The position numbers and the translations under genes were made by a program. Positions 8,515 to 15,693 of a DNA stretch of 64,000 nt are shown in pieces; the stretch's first letter is position 1, and the number at the start of each line of letters is the position of its first letter. The notes below the pieces were generated by a model. That model was given only the letters and a program-made list of their open reading frames with translations, searched no databases and was not told the origin of the DNA. The DNA is from Chloroflexota bacterium (GTDB taxonomy: Bacteria; Chloroflexota; Anaerolineae; Anaerolineales; Villigracilaceae), in NCBI GenBank assembly GCA_016191845.1, contig JACPVF010000007.1, positions 682,001 to 746,000 on the forward strand, read 5' to 3'.

Positions 8515-9159
8515 ATGAGCATTCCCGACGTTGATGCTAGTGGTTCGTTTTCAAAGATTCTCGCGCCTGTTCCCGACGATTGGCCTTGGATACTTCCACA
8601 CTACTATGCAGTTAACGTGGTTTCAAACCCTCAGGTGGCAGTTGTTGGTTGGACTGCTTCACCTGGTGGTGATAATCAACCTCATACAGCATTTGTAGCT
8701 GACTATTCAAAAATGGAAGTCGTTGCCTTTTGGCAAAATGCTTATGGAATAGTGAGCATGAAAGACTTTTTGAATAGAGCGGACGCAGAACAGCAGGCCA
8801 GAGAGCATTTCAGGAGCATACCGACAAAATACTTGATGTTTAATGGTCAGGTTATTGAAGAAAATCAGTCTGTTGTGCTTGCTGGTGATTGGCCGCCAGA
8901 TTGGGGATTTGCACAAATCCGAGACCTTGGGGTGTTCTTTTGTTATCTTGTGATTCTGGCTCAATCAAAAGGCGCAACAAAACGCGCTCAAAAGGTGAAG
9001 GAAAGTTTGTTGCCAGCATGGACTCAGACCGAATTGATTTTGAGTTATCAAAAAGCCTTTCAAGTTGCACAAAAAGAATTATGGTCACTATTGAGTTCTA
9101 GAGAAAATAAATTAATTGATAAAGCGTTAAAGACCTTAAGTAGCTGGCTAAGACAATAA
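8515..9159 (+). CDS. Hypothetical protein, AT-rich
   Basis: A 214-residue protein I do not recognise. No signal peptide is seen; the only hydrophobic stretch (DLGVFFCYLVILAQS) could be a buried helix. The sequence is rich in Trp and aromatic residues in its first half, and its last 70 residues look helical and basic. Base composition is clearly lower in GC than in its neighbours (A/T-ending codons, AAA/TTT runs), which suggests recent acquisition. It starts 22 bases after the phosphodiesterase stop and is closed by a strong terminator. The weak ribosome binding site is TAGGA five bases before the ATG. Confidence 0.7.
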   Translation: MSIPDVDASGSFSKILAPVPDDWPWILPHYYAVNVVSNPQVAVVGWTASPGGDNQPHTAFVADYSKMEVVAFWQNAYGIVSMKDFLNRADAEQQAREHFRSIPTKYLMFNGQVIEENQSVVLAGDWPPDWGFAQIRDLGVFFCYLVILAQSKGATKRAQKVKESLLPAWTQTELILSYQKAFQVAQKELWSLLSSRENKLIDKALKTLSSWLRQ

Positions 9160-9200
9160 AAGCGGTTAACCATTTACAGTAAAGTTAAGAAATGACAAAG

Positions 9201-9240
9201 AAAAAGAGATTCGGACGCAATCACATCCGAATCTCTTTTT
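9201..9240. terminator. Bidirectional intrinsic terminator
   Basis: AAAAAGAGATTCGGA and TCCGAATCTCTTTTT form a 15-bp perfect stem with a 10-nt loop. Its A- and T-flanks serve both the plus-strand 8515 gene and the minus-strand 9258 gene. Confidence 0.9.
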
Positions 9241-9257
9241 ACTTTTCACTTCTATCT

Positions 9258-10178
9258 CTACTGTCCGCGAGCGTGATGAACCACATCCCAGTCGCAGACG
9301 GCGATGCTGCTGGTGGTCTGTCCGCCTTTGACGATGAGAGTCTTCATCGTGCGATCAGGGTTGACGTAGGCGCCTTCCAGGTTGTAGTTGGGCGCCCAGG
9401 CGTAGGCATAGTAGGTGCCGTTGGGCAGCAGCACGCTGAAGGTCAGGTTGTTCTCGGGGATCGAGAACTGGATAGCCTCACCTGTAACGGCGTTCTCGAA
9501 ATACAGGATCAACGGCGGGTTGAACTCGCTCGGGTAACAGAAGTTACCCGTCACCGTGCCATGCGGCAGGGTGTCCTTCGAGAGGATGTCCACGTAGAAG
9601 GCCGTGTCGGCCTTGGGGCCCGCGCCGAACAGGGAGCCCGCGGGGTTGCGCAGCATCCAGTAGCCTGTGTAGTGTCCGGCCGAGGGAGCCGTCAACGTGA
9701 CGGAGACATCCACGGTCTGGCCGGGGGCCACATAGCCAGGCAGCGAGATGACGGACGGTCCGCTCATCTGGGCGCCGCTGGTGAAGACCAGTTTGTAATC
9801 GGGAGTCCACGCGCAGGTGCCGCGGTTCTTCAACCGCCAGATCTTGGTGAAACTCTCGCCCGGCGCGAACGTGGATCCGTCTGGGATGGTCACGTCTTTG
9901 ACGAACTCGACCCAGTCACAGTACGAGACGGGGGTGGCCGTATAGACGGGGGTGCTGGTGGCGGGGATGACCGTCGGCGAGGGAATCAGGGCTGTGGGCT
10001 GTGCCGCCGACTGGGTCAACGCCACCTGGATTGTGGCTGCCGCCTGGGTGGCGGGCGCATCCTCTGACGGGGCGGCGGGATAGGCCATGACCATGGCAAT
10101 GGGCATGCAGGCGATCACGGCCAAAAACAGGACGCCAAAAACGATCAATATGTGCTTGGTGGTAATAGTGATATTCAT
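9258..10178 (-). CDS. Secreted FW-type (NBR1-like Ig) domain protein
   Basis: A 306-residue exported protein with an N-terminal hydrophobic signal or anchor (residues about 9-32). A Thr/Pro/Ala-rich linker (about 35-85) follows, then a four-tryptophan Ig-like domain of the NBR1 type: SFTKIWRLKNRGTCAW, the GYVAPGQTVDVSV strand and SAGHYTGYWMLRNPAG. The C-terminal 90 residues form a further beta-rich domain with FCYPSEFNPPLILYFEN, which may be a carboxypeptidase-regulatory-like fold. It is probably displayed on the cell surface to bind protein or glycan. I use the ATG at 10178, preceded by GAGGTG; the ORF track used an upstream TTG. Confidence 0.82.
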   Translation of the reverse strand: MNITITTKHILIVFGVLFLAVIACMPIAMVMAYPAAPSEDAPATQAAATIQVALTQSAAQPTALIPSPTVIPATSTPVYTATPVSYCDWVEFVKDVTIPDGSTFAPGESFTKIWRLKNRGTCAWTPDYKLVFTSGAQMSGPSVISLPGYVAPGQTVDVSVTLTAPSAGHYTGYWMLRNPAGSLFGAGPKADTAFYVDILSKDTLPHGTVTGNFCYPSEFNPPLILYFENAVTGEAIQFSIPENNLTFSVLLPNGTYYAYAWAPNYNLEGAYVNPDRTMKTLIVKGGQTTSSIAVCDWDVVHHARGQ

Positions 10179-10229
10179 GTTCGTACACCTCAATAAAGTT
10201 TTGCTTACGAGGGACGAACAGGCAACGAA

Positions 10230-10258
10230 AAAGGTTCCACCATTTCGATGGAACCTTT
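10230..10258 (-). terminator. Intrinsic terminator of the cytochrome b561 gene
   Basis: A 10-bp stem (AAAGGTTCCA/TGGAACCTTT) with a 9-nt loop; on the minus strand it runs into TTTTT. It lies 17 bases past the 10275 stop. Confidence 0.8.
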
Positions 10259-10274
10259 GGGGGATATGGCAGGA

Positions 10275-10817
10275 TTATTTGCCGAACCACATGCGGGCGA
10301 ACAAATTGTCCTTGCGGATGAACTGATGGAAGAGAGCCGCGCCGACATGCAGGGCCAGCAGGGCCAGCAGCAACCAGCTTGTCAACCCGTGGACGGCATA
10401 GGGCGGAAAGTCCAATAGGTGGTCGGGGATCGCAATGACGCTGCCCGACAGGATGGGAGTCAACTGAGCGGCCAACATCGTCCCTACTCCGCTCATCGCC
10501 ATCTGGAAGATGAAGAAGTACAACAGGTAATGGGTTGCCACGCCTACTTTATCGAGGAATGCGTTGCCCGTCGTGGCGGGTGCAGGCTTTGGGGTCCGCA
10601 GGCGGACGATGAAGCGCACGATCACCAATATCAGCAGGAACATCCCGATGAACATGTGGACCCGCACCATCTCCGACTCCCTGGCAGGATCTCCGCTCAG
10701 GGAAGGGAAGACCAGTCTGCCCACGGCCAGCATCATCAGAATGAAGAGCGCCATGAACCAGTGCAGGCCCACCAGGGCAGGGTGATAGCGCTTCGGCAAA
10801 TCAGGTTTTTCTGTCAT
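10275..10817 (-). CDS. Cytochrome b561-family membrane protein
   Basis: A 180-residue, four-helix cytochrome b561/YceJ-type protein. It starts with RYHPALVGLHWFMALFILMML. Candidate haem-ligand histidines occur at 12/19, in VRVHMFIGMFLLILVIVRFIVRL, in ATHYLLYFFIFQMAMSG and in LLALLALHVGAALFHQFI. It would carry electrons within the plasma membrane between quinone and an unknown partner. CGGAGGTG before the ATG is a good ribosome binding site. It has its own downstream terminator. Confidence 0.9.
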   Translation of the reverse strand: MTEKPDLPKRYHPALVGLHWFMALFILMMLAVGRLVFPSLSGDPARESEMVRVHMFIGMFLLILVIVRFIVRLRTPKPAPATTGNAFLDKVGVATHYLLYFFIFQMAMSGVGTMLAAQLTPILSGSVIAIPDHLLDFPPYAVHGLTSWLLLALLALHVGAALFHQFIRKDNLFARMWFGK

Positions 10818-10873
10818 ATCGCACCTCCGTTTGGTTATCGCACAGACAAACCCGTTGCCGTATTTCTTACGGA

Positions 10874-10901
10874 TAAAAAAGTGCGAACCTAAGTCCGCAC
10901 T
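10874..10901 (-). terminator. Intrinsic terminator after the 10914 membrane gene
   Basis: On the minus strand AGTGCGgacttaggttCGCACT is followed by TTTTTT. It has a short stem with a GC core, directly downstream of the 10914 stop. Confidence 0.7.
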
Positions 10902-10913
10902 CCGTGTTAGTTC

Positions 10914-12893
10914 TTATTTCAGGTATTTGGCACAGGCCTCGATATTATTGCGCGGCACGAGCAGTTCCACGCCCACACTCTTGAAAGTGAATAAAGGTTT
11001 GTAGAAACATAGCGTCGGCTTGGATACCCACTGCACCCACGAGTCGTTCTCCTCACCGAAATTATCCTCGTCGTTGCTCAGACCCATTTTGAGCGGCTCG
11101 CTCACGATCATCGCGAATCGACCCTGGCTCAGGTCGCGATAATATGCTTCAAAATAAGCCGCGTCATTCTCGATGGCGTTTTGCATCAATACTTTTTTTT
11201 CGTAATCAGGCACCAGTGGAATCCCCTTTACGTACCCAAAGGTCAGCAACTGGCGCTGGTCCATGAACAGCACCTCGCCCTGTTGTGCGGCGAAAGTCGT
11301 CTCCTTTTGGATGGAAGTCAACGCCTGCTGTACATCTTCCTTGGGCGGCAGGGACTGGGACTGTAACGCCGAGAAGGGCATGAAGGCCGGGATAGCGAGC
11401 ATCAACAGCAAAACGACCCGCTCGATCCGCCCTGTGAGCTGGTTCCGTAACAGGGACGTGAGTCTCGTCCCCTGTGTGGCGGCCACTGCAGCAAAGACCA
11501 TGCCGATCAGGAACATGTCCATATTGTGCAAGTTGCTCCCGCCGCCGATCTTCACACTGACGGTCAACCCCACACCCAGAAAAGCCAGCAGCGCACCGAT
11601 CACCGCCAATACCTGCCAGGGGTTGGGACGCCATACTCCGCGCCGTCCCAGCAGGAACAGCCAGATAACCAGTGGCCCCACTGCAAGGAACAGCGCCCAC
11701 AGGATCCCTGCGCCGAAGGTCGGGTTGGGAAACAACCGATACCACAACAAGGCCTGTGTCCCGATCTTACCCGCTGTGTAGGCGGGATCCAGTCCAGAGG
11801 GATTCAGATTACGGATCGTCACATACACCCAGGGAAGAACGTATCCTCCAAGAATGCCTGCAATGCCGAATGAGATGGCGCGGGCCCAGGTGCGGCGGTC
11901 GGTCAGTTTGGCGCTGCCAAAGGCCAGAATGATGGCCCACATCGACGGCGCAAACAGCCAGGTCCAGCGGCTGATCTGGGCCAGGAAACTTGCCAGGATA
12001 ATCGTTGTCAAGGCGAAAGGGGGCGGCCAGCGCCAGGCTAGCGCCACCAGCACCGCACATATCACCAACGGCGTATAGATGGGTCCCTGGTTGAGCACCA
12101 GAAAGACCCACAAGCCTGCCAGGAACCAGGGTAGACGCTCTTCACTCCAGTGGCGGAAAGCCAGCCAGCCGAGCAACATGTATGGGAAGGTGAAGATGAA
12201 CGAATCCCAAAAACGTACAATCACGATATTGGCTTGCGGAAAAAGGAAAGGCAGGCCCCACAAGAATTGGCGGCCCACGTCAATGAAGGCTTTGAGCGGT
12301 CGGTCAGCAGGATAAATGTAGCGCCCACGTCCAAACATAACCGACCAATCGTACATGCGATTGCCCTCGGACCAGGTCAGCGAAAAGGGGTATGACGTGA
12401 CCTCAAGCAGATAACCCGTCAACGCGGCGGCAGCACCTGCAAGGACAGAACCCAGCCAAAGTGCCTCCCACGCAAGCGGAGTCGCTCCGCGCGTGAGAAG
12501 GAAGCCCAATGCGGTTACCCACAGGATAAACACGTATAACCGCAGGTCGGATGAGGAAAACAACCCAGACCAGAAGGTGTATCCGAACAACCAGAGCGGC
12601 GCAGCAAGGAGCCCTGCCGCGATCAGCCAATTGACTTTACCCAGACGTTCACGCAGTCGGACGGGGCCCACCAGAAGCGGCAGGGTCTGTTGGGGCAGCC
12701 AGAGCAGGCCCAAGGTCAGGAGCAGGGTGACGAACTCCAGCGCAGAAAAGGCTGCCAGTCCCAGAATCCAACGCGGGGTCAGGGATCCGATGGATTGAGC
12801 GGCAGCATAAAATGCCAACCAGGCGCGGACCTCGATCCACAAGGTGACCAGGCTGAGGATGATCTTGAGCGTGTATGTTTTCAGGTTTTGCAT
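10914..12893 (-). CDS. Large polytopic membrane protein, GT-C-like
   Basis: A 659-residue protein with roughly eleven or more hydrophobic segments up to about residue 500, then a mostly soluble C-terminal 150 residues. The organisation (many helices, a loop with WSEGNRMYDWS, an extracytoplasmic C-terminal domain) resembles GT-C glycosyltransferases and related Chloroflexi proteins. I cannot identify the catalytic acidic motif with confidence, so function stays open. The ATG lies 9 nt after a TATAAT box and lacks a ribosome binding site, giving an almost leaderless mRNA. No neighbour suggests a pathway. Confidence 0.72.
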   Translation of the reverse strand: MQNLKTYTLKIILSLVTLWIEVRAWLAFYAAAQSIGSLTPRWILGLAAFSALEFVTLLLTLGLLWLPQQTLPLLVGPVRLRERLGKVNWLIAAGLLAAPLWLFGYTFWSGLFSSSDLRLYVFILWVTALGFLLTRGATPLAWEALWLGSVLAGAAAALTGYLLEVTSYPFSLTWSEGNRMYDWSVMFGRGRYIYPADRPLKAFIDVGRQFLWGLPFLFPQANIVIVRFWDSFIFTFPYMLLGWLAFRHWSEERLPWFLAGLWVFLVLNQGPIYTPLVICAVLVALAWRWPPPFALTTIILASFLAQISRWTWLFAPSMWAIILAFGSAKLTDRRTWARAISFGIAGILGGYVLPWVYVTIRNLNPSGLDPAYTAGKIGTQALLWYRLFPNPTFGAGILWALFLAVGPLVIWLFLLGRRGVWRPNPWQVLAVIGALLAFLGVGLTVSVKIGGGSNLHNMDMFLIGMVFAAVAATQGTRLTSLLRNQLTGRIERVVLLLMLAIPAFMPFSALQSQSLPPKEDVQQALTSIQKETTFAAQQGEVLFMDQRQLLTFGYVKGIPLVPDYEKKVLMQNAIENDAAYFEAYYRDLSQGRFAMIVSEPLKMGLSNDEDNFGEENDSWVQWVSKPTLCFYKPLFTFKSVGVELLVPRNNIEACAKYLK

Positions 12894-12902
12894 GGTGCCA
12901 TG

Positions 12903-12908
12903 ATTATA
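12903..12908 (-). promoter_or_regulatory. -10 box (TATAAT) for the 10914 membrane gene
   Basis: A perfect TATAAT on the minus strand, 9 nt before the ATG, predicting a leader of about 3 nt. It is divergent from the ssb promoter. Confidence 0.5.
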
Positions 12909-12932
12909 ATGCGCGCGATAATCGAAGTAGTG

Positions 12933-12972
12933 TACAATAGTAGAAATTCAAAACGCCGCGCAATGCGGCGTT
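12933..12972 (+). promoter_or_regulatory. ssb -10 region (TACAAT) and 5' UTR hairpin
   Basis: TACAAT at 12933-12938 is the likely -10. The leader then contains AACGCCGC-GCAAT-GCGGCGTT (12952-12972), a perfect 8-bp stem with a 5-nt loop and no T-run, ahead of the AAGAGGAG ribosome binding site. The hairpin is not a terminator. It could shape mRNA stability or be a target for SSB or translin autoregulation; that role is speculation. Confidence 0.55.
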
Positions 12973-12998
12973 CCCTATACACAAGAGGAGATTCCCCC

Positions 12999-13424
12999 AT
13001 GTATCACACCCTGATCATCGTTGGCAATGTCGGCAAGGACCCTGAAATGCGCTATACGCCTTCGGGCCAGGCGGTCACATCATTCTCGGTCGCCACCAAC
13101 CGCCAGTACACGGCCTCGAATGGCGAGCAAGTGAAGGAAACCATCTGGTTCCGTGTTTCGGCTTGGGGCAAACAAGCCGAGATCTGCAATCAGTATCTAC
13201 GAAAAGGCTCGAAGGTGCTGATCGAAGGCCGGCTGACTCCCGACAAGAACACCGGCGGACCCCGCATCTGGTCCAAGCAGGATGGGACGGCGGGCGCTTC
13301 CTTCGAGGTGACGGCCTCCACCGTGCGCTTCCTCTCCTCCCGTGGCGAGGGCGAGGGCGGACCCGTGGCCGGCGGCGATATGGGCATGGCTGAGATGCCG
13401 CCCGAAGACGACATCCCGTTCTAG
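12999..13424 (+). CDS. ssb: Single-stranded DNA-binding protein
   Basis: A 141-residue SSB with an OB fold. It begins MYHTLIIVGNVGKDPEMRYTP, with TIWFRVSAWGKQAEIC and VLIEGRLTP as standard OB-fold strands. The C-terminal tip EMPPEDDIPF is the acidic DDIPF tail that recruits repair and replication partners. It coats single-stranded DNA. Start at 12999 follows AAGAGGAG; the ORF-track N-terminus is spurious. It heads a tight five-gene operon (gap to the next gene 9 bases). Confidence 0.97.
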   Translation: MYHTLIIVGNVGKDPEMRYTPSGQAVTSFSVATNRQYTASNGEQVKETIWFRVSAWGKQAEICNQYLRKGSKVLIEGRLTPDKNTGGPRIWSKQDGTAGASFEVTASTVRFLSSRGEGEGGPVAGGDMGMAEMPPEDDIPF

Positions 13425-13433
13425 GCTCAGCCC

Positions 13434-13763
13434 ATGACCACCCCGCCCAAACCGCCCGCCGGACCCAGCCTGGTCATCCCCGCGGACTTCGAGCCTGTCT
13501 ACGCCAATCTGGCGCGCATCTCGCACTCTCCCGCAGACCTGGTGATCGATTTCGCCCACCTGCTGCCCGGTGAGACTCAGGCCAAGGTCACGGCGCGTGT
13601 GTTGATGGCGCCGCTCAGCGCCAAGCTGTTTTTACGCGCGCTGGCTGAAAACGTAGCCCGTTATGAGGCTGCCTTTGGAGAGATCACCGTGCCGGGGAAT
13701 TCCTCGCTGGCCGAGAGTCTTTTCCGCCCGCCGCATCCTCCCGAACCTCCCACCACTGAGTAA
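13434..13763 (+). CDS. DUF3467 domain protein
   Basis: A 109-residue protein matching the DUF3467 pattern: VYANLARISHSPADLVIDFAHLLPG, then AKVTARVLMAPLSAKLFLRALAENVARYE. This family is small, widespread in bacteria and uncharacterised. Pro-rich tails flank the core. It is soluble, with no catalytic motif visible. It lies 9 bases after ssb and 4 bases before the translin gene, so a nucleic-acid-linked role is suggested by context only. Confidence 0.85.
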   Translation: MTTPPKPPAGPSLVIPADFEPVYANLARISHSPADLVIDFAHLLPGETQAKVTARVLMAPLSAKLFLRALAENVARYEAAFGEITVPGNSSLAESLFRPPHPPEPPTTE

Positions 13764-13767
13764 TCCT

Positions 13768-14445
13768 GTGCAAAAACTCGAAACCATTGCCGAACAGATC
13801 CGCCAGACCTTCGACGCCCGCACCGCCGCGCGTGACAAGGCCCTGGCCACCGCGCGTCAACTGACCCGCGCTTGCTCGTTGTCCATCCGCGCCGTGCATC
13901 GCAGCGACACCGAAACGATGACCGCGCAACTGGCCGAGGCGCGCGCCCTGGCCGATGACTTGCGCTCCAGCCTGGCACAGTACCCCGACCTGTTTTATGC
14001 CGGGTACACCCAGGACGCGCTCAAGGAATTTGTCGAAGCCAACGTGACCTGTGCTCTGATTCAGGGTCAGCCGCTGGCCACGCCACAGGAATTGAACGTG
14101 GCTGAGGCTACTTACCTGAACGGTCTGGCCGAGGTGGTGGGCGAACTGCGCCGCCGTACGCTCGACATCCTGCGCCACGGTTATTCTGCCGAGGCCGAAC
14201 GCCTGCTCGGCATCATGGATGACATCTACTCGGTGCTGGTCACCATCGACTACCCCGATGCGATTACCAACGGCCTGCGCCGTCAGACTGATCTGGCGCG
14301 TGGCATCATCGAAAAGACCCGCGGTGACATCACCTTCAGCCTGCGCGGCCAGCATCTGGAACAGGCCATTAGCAAACTGCTCACCCAGTTCAACGGTGAT
14401 CAGTCCTCCGAGGCCAGTTCCTTCGTTCAAGACAACGAGGAATAG
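13768..14445 (+). CDS. Translin/TRAX-family protein
   Basis: A 225-residue all-helical protein of the translin family (COG2178 type; archaeal and bacterial members are often misannotated as haloacid dehalogenases). The C-terminal family signature DYPDAITNGLRRQTDLARG (residues 161-179), followed by IIEKTRGDIT, is clear. Two acidic helices that form the RNase site in TRAX are kept in form: KEFVEA (Glu87, Glu90; QEYVEA in TRAX) and LAEVVGELRR (residues 120-129), where the TRAX DLTGEL aspartate is Glu122. Translin/TRAX proteins bind and cut single-stranded RNA or DNA as ring oligomers. It starts at GTG, 4 bases after DUF3467, in the ssb operon. Confidence 0.85.
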   Translation: MQKLETIAEQIRQTFDARTAARDKALATARQLTRACSLSIRAVHRSDTETMTAQLAEARALADDLRSSLAQYPDLFYAGYTQDALKEFVEANVTCALIQGQPLATPQELNVAEATYLNGLAEVVGELRRRTLDILRHGYSAEAERLLGIMDDIYSVLVTIDYPDAITNGLRRQTDLARGIIEKTRGDITFSLRGQHLEQAISKLLTQFNGDQSSEASSFVQDNEE

Positions 14446-14447
14446 TC

Positions 14448-15065
14448 ATGGCGCGTTCGGGCCGCCGTTATCCGCTGGTGATCTACACCCGCATGATGGA
14501 CCGTTGGTGGCCCGCCACCTTTGCATTGGCCTTGGGACTCTTCGGCCTGGCCTGGGCTGTCCACCTGTACTACCCCGAACCCGCCTACGATTGGCAGTGG
14601 TTGACACTGGCCAGTGTGGGCGGGTTCGTGTTGGTTGTCACTTTGTTTCTCTTTACCCTGCGCAAGTCCGCCTACGTGCAGCCCAATCCTGACCACCTGC
14701 GGCTGGTCACTCCCTTCCTGCGTTTGAACATTTCCTATAAGCGCCTGCGCCGTGCCACTTCCGCCACCATGGAAGGCTTGTTTCCACCCAAGAGCGTGTC
14801 CAGTTGGCGGCGGGAAATCATCGAGCCGCTGGCCCGCAAAACCGCCGTGGTTGTGGAGTTGACGGGCTATCCCATCTCGCAGACGGTCTTGCGTTTCTTC
14901 CTTTCGCCGTTCTTTTTCAAGGACAAGACTCCGCACTTCGTTTTCCTTGTGGATGACTGGATGCGTTTCAGCACCGAGTTGGAGACCATGCGTACTGGGG
15001 GTGGGCAGGATGTCCAACGCAAGAAGACGGATCGCTCCATCCTCTCCCGATTGCCCCAGAAATGA
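14448..15065 (+). CDS. Two-helix membrane protein, hypothetical
   Basis: A 205-residue protein with two adjacent transmembrane segments (about residues 23-40 and 50-68) followed by a soluble domain of about 130 residues. The soluble part (PDHLRLVTPFLRLNISYKRL, then TAVVVELTGYP) has the strand pattern of a bacterial PH-like domain, but I do not recognise the family. It starts 2 bases after the translin stop and overlaps the next gene by ATGA, so it belongs to the ssb operon. Its job there is unknown. Confidence 0.78.
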   Translation: MARSGRRYPLVIYTRMMDRWWPATFALALGLFGLAWAVHLYYPEPAYDWQWLTLASVGGFVLVVTLFLFTLRKSAYVQPNPDHLRLVTPFLRLNISYKRLRRATSATMEGLFPPKSVSSWRREIIEPLARKTAVVVELTGYPISQTVLRFFLSPFFFKDKTPHFVFLVDDWMRFSTELETMRTGGGQDVQRKKTDRSILSRLPQK

Positions 15066-15481
15066 ACATCTACTTTGCCTGCTCCATCACCGGTGGACGG
15101 GAGTTTGAATCCGTTTATCAGATGTTCGTTTCCGCCCTGGCCGCGGATGGTCACGAGATTCCCACTTTTGGATTGGCCCAGCCCGGCGTGACAGACGAAG
15201 CCCACCTCGAGCCTGTCTTCGTCTACGAGCGCGACACTGCCTGGATTCGTGGCTGTGACGCGTTGATTGCCGAAGTTAGTGTGCCGTCACACGGGGTCGG
15301 CTATGAGGTCGGTTATGCCCTAGCCCTGGAAAAACCTGTACTCTGTCTGGCTCGCGAGGGGCGCATGGTCTCGAAGATGATCACGGGGAATCAACATCCA
15401 CTTCTGTGGGTGAAGTTCTATCCCGGCGTGGAGGAGGGAGTCGCCTGTGCCAGGGATTTCCTCTCTAGTCTTAAATTGTGA
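15062..15481 (+). CDS. DNPH1/Rcl-like 2'-deoxynucleoside 5'-phosphate N-hydrolase
   Basis: A 139-residue protein of the nucleoside deoxyribosyltransferase fold, closest in pattern to DNPH1 (Rcl), which cleaves the N-glycosidic bond of deoxynucleoside monophosphates including modified ones. IYFACSITGGRE matches the Rcl phosphate loop, and ERDTAWIRGCDALIAEVSVP followed by HGVGYEVGYALA matches the catalytic core. Residues equivalent to the Rcl active site appear present: Tyr4, Asp58, Glu82 and Ser104. It probably cleans the nucleotide pool. It is coupled by ATGA to the preceding gene and is the last gene of the ssb operon. Confidence 0.88.
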   Translation: MNIYFACSITGGREFESVYQMFVSALAADGHEIPTFGLAQPGVTDEAHLEPVFVYERDTAWIRGCDALIAEVSVPSHGVGYEVGYALALEKPVLCLAREGRMVSKMITGNQHPLLWVKFYPGVEEGVACARDFLSSLKL

Positions 15482-15605
15482 ATAATATCACGAGTTAACT
15501 GTGACATTTGGAAATATGTAGGAATTGGCAGGTGATGTATCATAAGGGTGGAGACGGAACAAAGACACCTCCAAATGCTCCTCACTGTCTCCTCCTTTGG
15601 CGAAA

Positions 15606-15640
15606 GCCGACGCCGGGTCCTCCCCCGGCGTCGGCATTTT
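15606..15640 (+). terminator. Intrinsic terminator of the ssb operon
   Basis: GCCGACGCCGGG-TCCTCC-CCCGGCGTCGGC is a 12-bp perfect GC stem with a 6-nt loop, followed by ATTTT. The 120 bases between the last stop and this hairpin hold no ORF that I can support. Confidence 0.85.
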
Positions 15641-15645
15641 AAGTC

Positions 15646-15675
15646 AAAAAATGCGGCCATTTGGCCGCGTTTTTT
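15646..15675. terminator. Bidirectional terminator before the histidine kinase gene
   Basis: AAAAAATGCGGCC-ATTT-GGCCGCGTTTTTT, with a GC stem flanked by A- and T-runs. It serves the convergent kinase gene and backs up the operon terminator. Confidence 0.85.
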
Positions 15676-15693
15676 GATCCCAGACTCGGTTTT

